NCBI RefSeq assembly: GCF_000716715.1
Contig: NZ_JNYJ01000001.1
Span: 124,001 to 188,000, forward strand
Origin: Dactylosporangium aurantiacum
GTDB lineage: Bacteria > Actinomycetota > Actinomycetes > Mycobacteriales > Micromonosporaceae
Direction: 5' to 3'
Length of the DNA: 64,000 nucleotides
Each line of letters opens with the position of its first letter. The stretch's first letter is position 1. The translations under genes and the position numbers were made by a program. Below the pieces are notes generated by a model. It was not told the origin of the DNA, made no database searches, and was given only the letters and a program-made list of their open reading frames with translations. Shown piece after piece: positions 32,728-42,337 of this stretch.

Positions 32728-34228
32728 CGGTGGCCTCCGGAGGTGAAGCGGGTGCGGCGGACGATGAGGACGGGCGGGTGCGCCACCACTCGCGGAACGT
32801 CTGACCGGGCGGGCGGGGCAGGTCGCGCGCCGCCGTCCACGCCGACAGCGGCGGCGGCAGCGTCGTGATGCGGTCGTCGCGGCGGCCGAGCAGGCGGCCG
32901 AGGCGCATGAGCCGCTCCGCGCCGCGGAACCGGGCCGGCCGGGCCATCACCCACGACATCGCGGCCATGGCGACCGCCTCCGGGGACGGCACCGCCCGCG
33001 TGGCGCGCTGCTCCACGTGGCGGGCCCGCAGGTGGACCAGCATCGTGGGGATGTCGATGCGCACCGGGCACGCGTCGAAGCACGCGCCGCAGAGGCTGGA
33101 CGCGTAGGGCAGGGAGGCGTTGTCGGCGACCCCGGTGAGCTGCGGGCTGAGCACGGCGCCGATCGGGCCCGGGTACACCGAGCCGTACGCGTGCCCGCCG
33201 GTGCGCTCGTACACGGGACAGACGTTGAGGCAGGCGCTGCACCGGATGCAGTGCAGCGCGGCGCGGCCGGCGGGGTCGGACAGCACGGCGGTGCGGCCGT
33301 TGTCGACGAGCACCAGGTGCACGTCCTGGGGGCCGTCGCCGGGTGTGACGCCGGTCCACAGCGACGTGTACGGGTTCATCCGCTCACCGGTCGACGAGCG
33401 CGGCAGCAGCTGCAGGAACACCTCGAGGTCGGTCCACGTGGGCACGACCTTCTCGATGCCCATGACGGTGATCAGCGTCTGCGGCAGGGTCAGGCACATG
33501 CGGCCGTTGCCCTCGGACTCCACGACGGCGAGGGTGCCGGTCTCGGCGACGGCGAAGTTGGCGCCCGAGACGGCGACGCGGGCGGTGAGGAACTTCTCGC
33601 GCAGGTACGCCCGGGCCGCCATGGCGAGCTCGCGGGGCTCGTCGGACAGGTCGCCGGCGTCCGGCATCGTGCGCCGGAAGATGTCGCGGATCTCGGTGCG
33701 GTTGCGGTGGATCGCGGGCACCAGGATGTGCGACGGCCGGTCGTCGCCGAGCTGGACGATGAGCTCGGCGAGGTCGGTCTCCCACGCGGTGACGCCGCCC
33801 TCGGCGAGGGCCTCGTTGAGCCCCATCTCCTGCGTCGCCATCGACTTGACCTTCACCACCTCGTCGGCGCCGGCGGCGCGGACCAGGTCGAGCACGATCG
33901 CGTTGGCCTCGGCCGCGTCGCGGGCCCAGTGCACGGTGGCGCCGCGGGCGGTGACCCGCTCCTCCAGCTGCACGAGCAGCTCCGGCAGGCGGGCCATGGT
34001 CGCGGCCTTGACCGCCTCGCCGGCGAGGCGCAGCTGCTCCCAGTCGGGGACCTCGCCGACGACCGCGGCCCGCTTGCCGCGGATGGTGCGGGTGGCGTGG
34101 CCGAGGTTGCGCCGCAGCTGGGCGTTGGCGAGCGCGGTGCGGGCCGCGTCGGGGAAGGGCTCGTCGCCGCGCAGCCCGCCCACGCCCTTCGGCGCGTACA
34201 CCGGCATCCCGAGAAACGTGGAGGTCAT
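32720..34228 (-). CDS. lutB: LutB, iron-sulfur cluster-binding lactate utilization protein
   Basis: A 502-aa protein. An N-terminal LUD region (motifs KSMATQEMGLNEAL and ETGTLAVVESEGNGR) precedes two 4Fe-4S clusters: CIRCSACLNVCPVY and LCGACFDACPVRIDIP. It transfers electrons from lactate oxidation. ATG at 34228 is chosen because GGAGGCG lies 7 bp before it. The longer open frame upstream is not family-like. Confidence 0.94.
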   Translation of the reverse strand: MTSTFLGMPVYAPKGVGGLRGDEPFPDAARTALANAQLRRNLGHATRTIRGKRAAVVGEVPDWEQLRLAGEAVKAATMARLPELLVQLEERVTARGATVHWARDAAEANAIVLDLVRAAGADEVVKVKSMATQEMGLNEALAEGGVTAWETDLAELIVQLGDDRPSHILVPAIHRNRTEIRDIFRRTMPDAGDLSDEPRELAMAARAYLREKFLTARVAVSGANFAVAETGTLAVVESEGNGRMCLTLPQTLITVMGIEKVVPTWTDLEVFLQLLPRSSTGERMNPYTSLWTGVTPGDGPQDVHLVLVDNGRTAVLSDPAGRAALHCIRCSACLNVCPVYERTGGHAYGSVYPGPIGAVLSPQLTGVADNASLPYASSLCGACFDACPVRIDIPTMLVHLRARHVEQRATRAVPSPEAVAMAAMSWVMARPARFRGAERLMRLGRLLGRRDDRITTLPPPLSAWTAARDLPRPPGQTFREWWRTRPSSSSAAPASPPEATGD

Positions 34229-34257
34229 GCCGTCGCCTCCGCTGCGCTCCGCGCCGG

Positions 34258-34983
34258 TCATGTCGAGGCCAGGATTTCCGCGAGGTGGACGGGCCGGGTG
34301 TCGACGGACAGGCGGGACAGGCCGCCGCCCATGTGCATGAGGCAGGACGAGTCGCCGGCGGAGACCACGTCGGCCCCGGTGGCCAGCACGTTGCGCAGCT
34401 TGTCGCTGAGCATCGCCGCGGACGTGTCGGCGTTCTTCAACGCGAACGTGCCGCCGAACCCGCAGCACTGCTCGGCGTCGGGCAGCTCGACGAGGTCGAT
34501 GCCGCCGACCGCGCGCAGCAGCCGCAGCGGCCGGTCGGCGACCCGCAGCATGCGCAGCGAGTGGCAGGTCGGGTGATACGTGACCCGGTGCGGGTAGCGG
34601 GCGCCGACGTCGGTGACGCCGAGGACGTCGACGAGGAACTCCGACAGCTCGTAGGTGCGCGCGCCGAGCTCCTCGGCGCGGTGCGCCAGCGCGACCCGGC
34701 CGGCGCGGCGGGCGACGGCGGCGTGCTGGTGGCGCACCGAGCCGACGCACGAGCCGGACGGCGCGACGACCGCCTCGAACCCGGCGAACGTGTCGACCTG
34801 GTGCTCGACGAGCCGCACGGCCGCGCGCTGGTAGCCGGTGTTGACGTGCATCTGGCCGCAGCAGGTCTGCGCCTCGGGGAAGACCACCTCGTGCCCGAGC
34901 CGCTCCAGCAGCTCGACCGTGGCCCGGCCGACCTGCGGGAACATGGCGTCGGCGAGGCAGGTCACGAACAGTGCGACGCGCAC
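34258..34983 (-). CDS. lutA: LutA, CCG-domain lactate utilization protein
   Basis: A 241-aa protein with two CCG modules: TCCGQMHVNTG (about 41-51) and QCCGFGGTFALK (about 177-188), each binding a cluster together with further cysteines. With LutB and LutC it oxidises L-lactate. GTG at 34983 starts 3 bp after the stop of the LacI-type regulator. The operon therefore follows rhaR control. Confidence 0.94.
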   Translation of the reverse strand: MRVALFVTCLADAMFPQVGRATVELLERLGHEVVFPEAQTCCGQMHVNTGYQRAAVRLVEHQVDTFAGFEAVVAPSGSCVGSVRHQHAAVARRAGRVALAHRAEELGARTYELSEFLVDVLGVTDVGARYPHRVTYHPTCHSLRMLRVADRPLRLLRAVGGIDLVELPDAEQCCGFGGTFALKNADTSAAMLSDKLRNVLATGADVVSAGDSSCLMHMGGGLSRLSVDTRPVHLAEILAST

Positions 34984-34986
34984 CGG

Positions 34987-36006
34987 TCACCGCCCTTTCC
35001 GAGAGGGCCGGCGGGTGCGGGGCCGGCCACTGGACTCCCGGACGATCAGCTCGGGCTGGAACACCACGTGCCGGTGCTCGTGCCGCCCGTCGTCCTCGAT
35101 CTCCTCGAGCAGCAGGGCCGTGGCGGTGCGACCCAGCTGTTCCCGAGGCTGACGCACGGAGGATAGCGGCACCGCGGCGGCCGCGGCGAACTCGATGTCG
35201 TCGTATCCCACGATCGCCACGTCCTGGGGGACCCGGATGCCCCGCTGGGTGAGCCCCTGCAGCACGCCGAGGGCGACGAGGTCGTTGGCGCAGAAGACGG
35301 CGGTCGCGTCGATCTCGGCCGCGGCGGCGCGCCCGGCGGCGACGGTCAGGTTCGGGGTGGGGACCACCGACAGCTCGGCCCGGCCGGCGACGGCCTCGGC
35401 GATGCCGGCGTGCCGGTCGCGGACCTGGGTGATGCTCGCCGGCCCGCCCACGAACGTGATCCGCTGGTGGCCCTGCTCGACGAGGTGCTCGCCGGCGAGG
35501 CGCCCGCCGAGCAGGTCGTCGACGGCGACCGAGCACCGGCTGTGCCGGCCCGAGCCGCGGTCGACGAGCACGACCGGGGTGCCGCGCTGGATGAGCAGCT
35601 CCAGCCGCGAGTTCGGCGACTCGTCCACGGGCGTGATGAGCACGCCCCGGACCCGCTGCTCCTCGAGCAGGTCGAGGTGGCGGTGCTCGCGGCCGGCGTC
35701 CTCGCCGCTGTTGCAGACCACGACCATGACGCCGTGCTCCTCGGCGGCGGCCTCCGCGCCGCGGACCACGTCGGTGAAGAACGGGTTGGTCACGTCGAGC
35801 ACGACGAGGGCGATCTGCCGGCTGTGCCCGGCGCGCAGCTGCCGCGCCGAGTCGTTGCGCACGTAGCCCAGCTCGGTGATCGCGTCGAGGACCCGCTGCC
35901 GGGTCGACGAGGCGACCAGCTCGGGTCGGTTGAGCACGTTGCTGACGGTGCCGATCGAGACGCCCGCGCGGCGGGCGACCTCTTTGATGCCGGTCGTGTT
36001 GGACAT
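34987..36006 (-). CDS. LacI-family regulator of the rhamnose/lactate regulon (RhaR-like)
   Basis: A 339-aa regulator. The N-terminal HTH reads TGIKEVARRAGVSIGTVSN and the hinge helix NVLNRPELV. The periplasmic-binding-like effector domain follows (about 60-330). Regulators next to such rhamnose clusters belong to a LacI-type group called RhaR in comparative studies. The gene's first codons are preceded by GGGAG. Palindromes in the upstream 150 bp are its probable operators, controlling both its own lut operon and the divergent rha operon; L-rhamnose or a phosphorylated intermediate is the likely inducer. Confidence 0.9.
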   Translation of the reverse strand: MSNTTGIKEVARRAGVSIGTVSNVLNRPELVASSTRQRVLDAITELGYVRNDSARQLRAGHSRQIALVVLDVTNPFFTDVVRGAEAAAEEHGVMVVVCNSGEDAGREHRHLDLLEEQRVRGVLITPVDESPNSRLELLIQRGTPVVLVDRGSGRHSRCSVAVDDLLGGRLAGEHLVEQGHQRITFVGGPASITQVRDRHAGIAEAVAGRAELSVVPTPNLTVAAGRAAAAEIDATAVFCANDLVALGVLQGLTQRGIRVPQDVAIVGYDDIEFAAAAAVPLSSVRQPREQLGRTATALLLEEIEDDGRHEHRHVVFQPELIVRESSGRPRTRRPSRKGR

Positions 36007-36023
36007 CGATCTCCCGAGATTCC

Positions 36024-36035
36024 TGAAACGTGTCA
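36024..36035. promoter_or_regulatory. LacI-type operator, proximal to the regulator/lut operon
   Basis: TGAAACGTGTCA matches the perfect palindrome at 36124 at 11 of 12 positions and lies 17 bp upstream of the regulator start. On the reverse strand it overlaps a TTGACA hexamer, so binding would block that promoter element. A weaker copy (CGAAACGCTTGT) follows at 36039. Confidence 0.75.
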
Positions 36036-36077
36036 ACCCGAAACGCTTGTATCAGACCGGTAACGCGATTGAAACTC

Positions 36078-36107
36078 TTGACGCCGTCACCGGTCGCCTT
36101 CTACCGT
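36078..36107 (+). promoter_or_regulatory. Predicted rha operon promoter
   Basis: TTGACG at 36078-36083 and TACCGT at 36102-36107 are spaced by 18 bp. The -35 box overlaps a third partial operator (TGAAACTCTTGA, 36070-36081). Confidence 0.55.
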
Positions 36108-36123
36108 CACTGTAGTCACTTCA

Positions 36124-36135
36124 TGAAACGTTTCA
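36124..36135. promoter_or_regulatory. Perfect palindromic LacI-type operator
   Basis: TGAAACGTTTCA is perfectly symmetric and lies about 16 bp after the predicted -10 box of the rha operon, 21 bp before the GTG of the first transporter gene. Placement downstream of the promoter fits repression. Confidence 0.85.
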
Positions 36136-36156
36136 CAAGTCCACCCAGGAGGGTCG

Positions 36157-37643
<1,487 letters not shown>

Positions 37644-37647
<4 letters not shown>

Positions 37648-38672
37648 CGGCCCTCGACACCGCCGCGCCGCCGCGCGCCGGCGCCGGGGCGAAGCTGACC
37701 CACCGGGTGTTCCTGGTCCGGGAGCTCGGCATCCTCGTCGCCCTCGCGCTGCTCGTCGCCGGCACCGCGATCAGCAACCCGCGGTTCCTGTCCGCGCAGA
37801 GCGTCAAGGACCTGCTGCTCGGCTCGACCATCCTGGCGATCCTCGCCACCGGCCAGGCGGTCGTGGTCATCACCCGCAACGTCGACCTGTCCGTCGGCTC
37901 GGTGCTCGGCCTGTCGGCGTTCGCCACCGGCACCCTCTTCCTGAACCACCCCGGCGTCCCGATCCCGGTGGTGCTGGTGGCCGGCACGGCACTCGGGGCG
38001 GTGTGCGGCGCGGTCAACGGCGCCCTCATCGCCGCCGCCCGGGTGCCGGCGCTGGTCGTCACGCTCGGCACCCTGTACGTCTTCCGCGGCATCGACTACC
38101 GCTGGGCCACCGGCAAGCAGATCAACGCCGCCGACATCCCGCACGGGTTCCTGCGCATGGGCACCGGCACCGTCCTCGGCGTGCCGGTGCTGACCCTGTT
38201 CGCGCTCGTCGTCGTGGTCTGCGCCGGCTACTACCTGCGCTCCTACCGCAGCGGCCGGGAGCTGTACGCGATCGGCTCCGACCCGGCCGCGGCGCGGCTC
38301 ACGGGCATCCGGGTCGGCCGGCGGGTCTTCGCCGCGTTCGTCGCCAGCGGCGCCCTCGCCGGCCTGGCCGGGGTGCTGTACGTGGCCCGCTTCGGCACCC
38401 TGGACGCCAACGCCGGCCTCGGCCAGGAGCTCAACGTCGTCGCCGCGGTCGTCGTCGGCGGGGTCGCGATCTTCGGCGGCAGCGGCTCGGTCTACGGCGC
38501 CGCCCTCGGCGCGGTGCTGCTCACCACCATCGCCAGCGCGCTGCCCGTGCTCGGCATCAACCCGTTCTGGCAGCGGGCCGCGATCGGCGCGCTCATCCTC
38601 GCCGCGATCGGCCTGGACCGGGTCCTGTCCCTGCGGGTCGCCCGCAGCCTCCAGAAAGGCGGCCGCCAGTGA
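37644..38672 (+). CDS. rhaP: Rhamnose ABC transporter permease 1
   Basis: A 342-aa membrane protein of the CUT2 (RbsC-like) class with about 8-10 helices. The motif [18 protein letters not shown] and ITRNVDLS near residue 75, [14 protein letters not shown], and the C-terminal [17 protein letters not shown] are typical. ATGA overlaps the stop of the ATPase gene. It should form the channel as a heterodimer with the next permease. The symbol is assigned from context. Confidence 0.92.
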
Positions 38673-39715
38673 ACCCGCCCGTGCACCCGCCGGTCGTCGC
38701 GGCCGGCCCCGCCGGCAAGTCCGCCCAGGCCGCGCCCAGGCGGCGGATCCTGCCGGCCGTCGGGTCCTGGGACGTCGTGGTGCTCCTCGCGCTCGTGCTG
38801 GTCTCGGTGATCGGCGCGGCCGCCGTCGAGGGCGTCGCCAGCCCGCGGTTCTGGCGGTTCGTGACCCTGGAGGTGGTGCCGATCGCGATCATCGCCCTGC
38901 CGATGACCCTGGTCGTCATCACCGGCGAGATCGACCTGTCCGTCGCCAGCACCCTCGGCCTCACCTGCGCCGTCATGGGCGACCTGTGGGCGCACGGGGT
39001 CACCTCGCTGCCGCTGCTCATCGCGCTGTGCCTGCTGCTCGGCGCGGTCCTCGGCGCGGTCAACGGGCTGTTCGTCACGGTGTTCGGCCTGCCGTCGCTC
39101 GCCGTCACCATCGGCACCCTGGCGCTGTACCGGGGGCTCGCGTACGTCGTGCTCGGCGACAAGGCCGTCGCCGACTACCCGGTGCGCTGGACCGACGCCG
39201 CGATCAGCCCCATCCCCGGCCTCACCATCCCGTGGGTCATCATCGTCGTGGCCGTCCTCGCGGTCATCTTCGGCGTCGTGCTGCACGCCACGCCCGTCGG
39301 CCGCGGCCTGTACGCCATGGGCAACAACGCGGAGGCCGCCCGGTTCGCCGGGATCGCCGTCGCCCGCACCAAGTTCTGGCTCTTCGTCGCGACCGGCACG
39401 ATGGCGTCGCTCGCCGGGGTCTTCTGGACGTTCCGCTTCGCCAGCGCCCGCGCCGACAACGGCAGCGGCCTGGAGCTCGCGGTCGTCGCGGCGGTCCTGC
39501 TCGGCGGGGTCTCCATCTTCGGCGGCCGCGGCGGGATGGTCGGCGTCATCGGCGCCGTCCTGCTGCTCAGCACCCTGCGCAACGCACTGCAGCTGGCGTA
39601 CGTGCCGGCGAACACCCTCACCATCACCACCGGCTCACTGCTCATCGCCTCGGTCGTCGGGCCGAACGTCGCCGGCATGGTGCGCGAGCGCCTGCGCCGG
39701 CGGCGCACCGCCTGA
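38669..39715 (+). CDS. rhaQ: Rhamnose ABC transporter permease 2
   Basis: A 348-aa CUT2-class permease. The first 30 residues are a Pro/Ala-rich cytoplasmic tail, then the helices begin (DVVVLLALVLVSVIGAA). Family motifs: ITGEIDLSVASTLGLTCA, TIGTLALYRGLAY and LLGGVSIFGGRGGMVGV. GTG at 38669 overlaps the previous stop (GTGA), so it is translationally coupled. Confidence 0.92.
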   Translation: MNPPVHPPVVAAGPAGKSAQAAPRRRILPAVGSWDVVVLLALVLVSVIGAAAVEGVASPRFWRFVTLEVVPIAIIALPMTLVVITGEIDLSVASTLGLTCAVMGDLWAHGVTSLPLLIALCLLLGAVLGAVNGLFVTVFGLPSLAVTIGTLALYRGLAYVVLGDKAVADYPVRWTDAAISPIPGLTIPWVIIVVAVLAVIFGVVLHATPVGRGLYAMGNNAEAARFAGIAVARTKFWLFVATGTMASLAGVFWTFRFASARADNGSGLELAVVAAVLLGGVSIFGGRGGMVGVIGAVLLLSTLRNALQLAYVPANTLTITTGSLLIASVVGPNVAGMVRERLRRRRTA

Positions 39716-39769
39716 GCCACCCCGTCCACACCCCCATCCGCGCGTCCCCCGCTGAAAGGATTCAATCCC

Positions 39770-40816
39770 ATGAGAGCTGCCCGGCTCGTCGCGGTCGCGG
39801 TCGCCGCCGCGCTCGCGTTCAGCACCACCGCCTGCGCCGAGGACTCCGGCACCGGCGACAGCGGCACCGCCGCCTCCGACGGCACCATCAAGAGCGGCCT
39901 CAAGGTGGCGTTCCTGCCCAAGCAGGTCAACAACCCGTACTTCGACACCTCCGACAACAAGGGCGGCAAGGTCGCCGTCGAGGAGTTCAAGGGCGTCTAC
40001 AGCGAGACCGGCCCGTCCGAGGCCAGCCCGTCGGCGCAGGTCAGCTACATCAACACGCTGTCGCAGCAGGGCACCAACGTGATCGCGGTGTCCGCCAACG
40101 ACAAGGACGCCATCTGCGGCGCCCTGAACGAGGCCCGCAAGGCCGGCGCGAAGGTCGTCACGTACGACTCCGACACCAAGCCCGAGTGCCGCGACCTGTT
40201 CATCAACCAGGCGACCTCCGAAGGCATCGCGAAGATCCAGATCAAGCTCATCTCCGACGCGATCGGCCCCGACGGCGGCGAGATCGCGATCCTGTCGGCG
40301 ACGGCCAACGCCACGAACCAGAACGCCTGGATCGAGATGATGAAGACCGAGCTGGCCAAGCCGGAGTACGGCAAGCTCAAGCTCGTCGACACCGTGTACG
40401 GCGACGACGACGACCAGAAGTCCTTCCAGGAGGCGCAGGGCCTGCTCGCCAAGCACCCCAACCTCAAGGGCATCATCTCGCCGACCACCGTCGGGGTCGC
40501 CGCCGCCGGCCGCTACCTGTCCGGCTCCACGTACAAGGGCAAGGTCCAGCTCACCGGCCTCGGCACACCCAACCAGATGAAGGCGTACGTGAAGGACGGC
40601 ACCGTCAAGGCGTTCGCCCTGTGGAACCCGGCCGACCTCGGCTACCTCGCCGCCTGGGCCGGCGCCTCCCTCGCCTCCGGCGTCATCAAGGGCAAGGAGG
40701 GCGACACGTTCAAGGCCGGCAAGCTCGGCCAGTTCACCGTCGGCAAGGACGGCACCGTGCTGCTCGGTGACCCGTTCACCTTCAACGCCGGCAACGTCGA
40801 CCAGTTCAACTTCTAA
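39770..40816 (+). CDS. rhaS: Rhamnose-binding lipoprotein of the ABC transporter
   Basis: A 348-aa secreted lipoprotein. The lipobox ends STTAC at about residue 22, with a flexible Gly/Ser stretch after it. The periplasmic-binding fold shows KVAFLPKQVNNPYFDTS, IAVSANDKDAICGALNEAR and VVTYDSDTKPE, matching rhamnose-type SBPs (peripla_BP_4). ATG at 39770 has AAAGGA upstream. It is the fourth gene of the operon, 54 bp after the second permease. Confidence 0.92.
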   Translation: MRAARLVAVAVAAALAFSTTACAEDSGTGDSGTAASDGTIKSGLKVAFLPKQVNNPYFDTSDNKGGKVAVEEFKGVYSETGPSEASPSAQVSYINTLSQQGTNVIAVSANDKDAICGALNEARKAGAKVVTYDSDTKPECRDLFINQATSEGIAKIQIKLISDAIGPDGGEIAILSATANATNQNAWIEMMKTELAKPEYGKLKLVDTVYGDDDDQKSFQEAQGLLAKHPNLKGIISPTTVGVAAAGRYLSGSTYKGKVQLTGLGTPNQMKAYVKDGTVKAFALWNPADLGYLAAWAGASLASGVIKGKEGDTFKAGKLGQFTVGKDGTVLLGDPFTFNAGNVDQFNF

Positions 40817-40826
40817 GGGGTACGGC

Positions 40827-41150
40827 GTGCGCCGGGTCTGTTTCACCCTCCAGGTCAAGCCCGACCGGCTCGACGAGTACCGGCGCCGCCACGCCCACGT
40901 CTGGCCCGACATGCTCGCCGCGCTGCGTGACGCGGGCTGGCACGACTACTCGCTCTTCCTCCGCGATGACGGCCTGCTCGTCGGCTACCTCCTCACCGAG
41001 GACTTCACCGCCGCGCAGGCCGCCATGGCCGCCACCGACGTCGACCGGCGCTGGCAGGCGGAGATGGCGCCGTTCTTCATCAACGGTCGGCACTTCGTCG
41101 TCCTCGACGAGGTGTTCAACCTCGAACACCAGCTTGGAGCGTTGCGATGA
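40827..41150 (+). CDS. rhaM: L-rhamnose mutarotase
   Basis: A 107-aa enzyme that interconverts the alpha and beta anomers of L-rhamnose. Family motifs: VCFTLQVKPDRLDEYRRRHA, VWPDMLAALRDAGWHDYSLFL and the end VFNLE. The catalytic His in RRRHAHVWP is present. GTG at 40827 has AAGGGG upstream. Its stop overlaps rhaI by 4 bp. Confidence 0.93.
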   Translation: MRRVCFTLQVKPDRLDEYRRRHAHVWPDMLAALRDAGWHDYSLFLRDDGLLVGYLLTEDFTAAQAAMAATDVDRRWQAEMAPFFINGRHFVVLDEVFNLEHQLGALR

Positions 41151-42337
41151 CTGAGCTCGCCCCGCAGACGCGCACGCGTGTCGCGGCCCAGCTGCGCGGC
41201 CAGCGGATCGAGACGGCGTCCTGGGCATACGGCAACTCGGGCACCCGGTTCAAGGTGTTCCCGCAGCAGGGCGTGCCCCGGGACCCGTATGAGAAGCTCG
41301 CCGACGCGGCGACCGTGCACCGGTTCACCGGCGTCGCGCCCACCGTGGCGCTGCACATCCCGTGGGATCTCGTCGAGGACTACACCGACCTGGCGCGGTA
41401 CGCGCAAGACCTCGGCGTCGCGCTCGGCACCATCAACGCCAACGTGTTCCAGGACAACGACTACAAGCTCGGCAGCGTCACCAACCCCGACCCCGGCATC
41501 CGCCGCAAGGCGATCGGGCACCTCCTGGAGTGCGTCGACGTCATGGACCGCACCGGTTCCCGGGACCTGAAGCTGTGGTTCTCCGACGGCACCAACTACC
41601 CCGGCCAGGACGACGTGCGCACCCGGCAGGACCGCCTCGCCGCCGCGCTGGCCGAGACCTACGACCGGCTCGGCCCCGACCAGCGGATGCTGCTCGAATA
41701 CAAGCTGTTCGAGCCGGCGTTCTACATGACGGACGTCCCCGACTGGGGCACCGCCTACGCGCACTGCCTCACCCTCGGGGACAGGGCACAGGTCGTCATC
41801 GACACCGGGCACCACGCGCCCGGCACCAACATCGAGTTCATCGTCGCGTTCCTGCTGCGCGCCGGGAAGCTCGGCGGCTTCGACTTCAACTCCCGCTTCT
41901 ACGCCGACGACGACCTCATGGTCGGCGCCGCCGACCCGTTCCAGCTGTTCCGCATCCTGCACGAGATCGTGCTCGCCGACGCGCTGAGCGACGCCGGCGC
42001 CTACAAGGGGATCGCCTTCATGCTCGACCAGTGCCACAACCTCGAACCGAAGATCCAGGCGGTCATCCGCTCCGTGCTCAACGTGCAGGAGGCGACGGCG
42101 AAGGCGCTGCTCGTCGACCACGCCGCGCTCAAGGCCGCGCAGGACGCCGGTGACGTCCTCGGCGCCAACGAGGTCATCATGGACGCCTACCACACCGACG
42201 TGCGGCCGCTGCTGCGCTCCGTCCGCGAGGACATGGGCCTGGACCCAGACCCGATCGGCGCGTACAAGCGCTCCGGCTATCTGGAGAAGATCCAGGCCGA
42301 GCGGGTCGGCGGCACCCAGGCCGGGTGGGGTGCCTGA
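41147..42337 (+). CDS. rhaI: L-rhamnose isomerase (RhaI type)
   Basis: A 396-aa xylose-isomerase-like TIM barrel that converts L-rhamnose to L-rhamnulose. The metal-binding region is seen in MLLEYKLFEPAFY, VVIDTGHHAPGTNIE and GFDFNSRFYADDDLMVG. The N-terminus has RIETASWAYGNSGTRF, which marks the RhaI type (Pseudomonas/Bacillus-like) rather than the E. coli RhaA type. ATGA overlaps the mutarotase stop, and TGATG joins it to the aldolase gene. Confidence 0.94.
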   Translation: MTELAPQTRTRVAAQLRGQRIETASWAYGNSGTRFKVFPQQGVPRDPYEKLADAATVHRFTGVAPTVALHIPWDLVEDYTDLARYAQDLGVALGTINANVFQDNDYKLGSVTNPDPGIRRKAIGHLLECVDVMDRTGSRDLKLWFSDGTNYPGQDDVRTRQDRLAAALAETYDRLGPDQRMLLEYKLFEPAFYMTDVPDWGTAYAHCLTLGDRAQVVIDTGHHAPGTNIEFIVAFLLRAGKLGGFDFNSRFYADDDLMVGAADPFQLFRILHEIVLADALSDAGAYKGIAFMLDQCHNLEPKIQAVIRSVLNVQEATAKALLVDHAALKAAQDAGDVLGANEVIMDAYHTDVRPLLRSVREDMGLDPDPIGAYKRSGYLEKIQAERVGGTQAGWGA

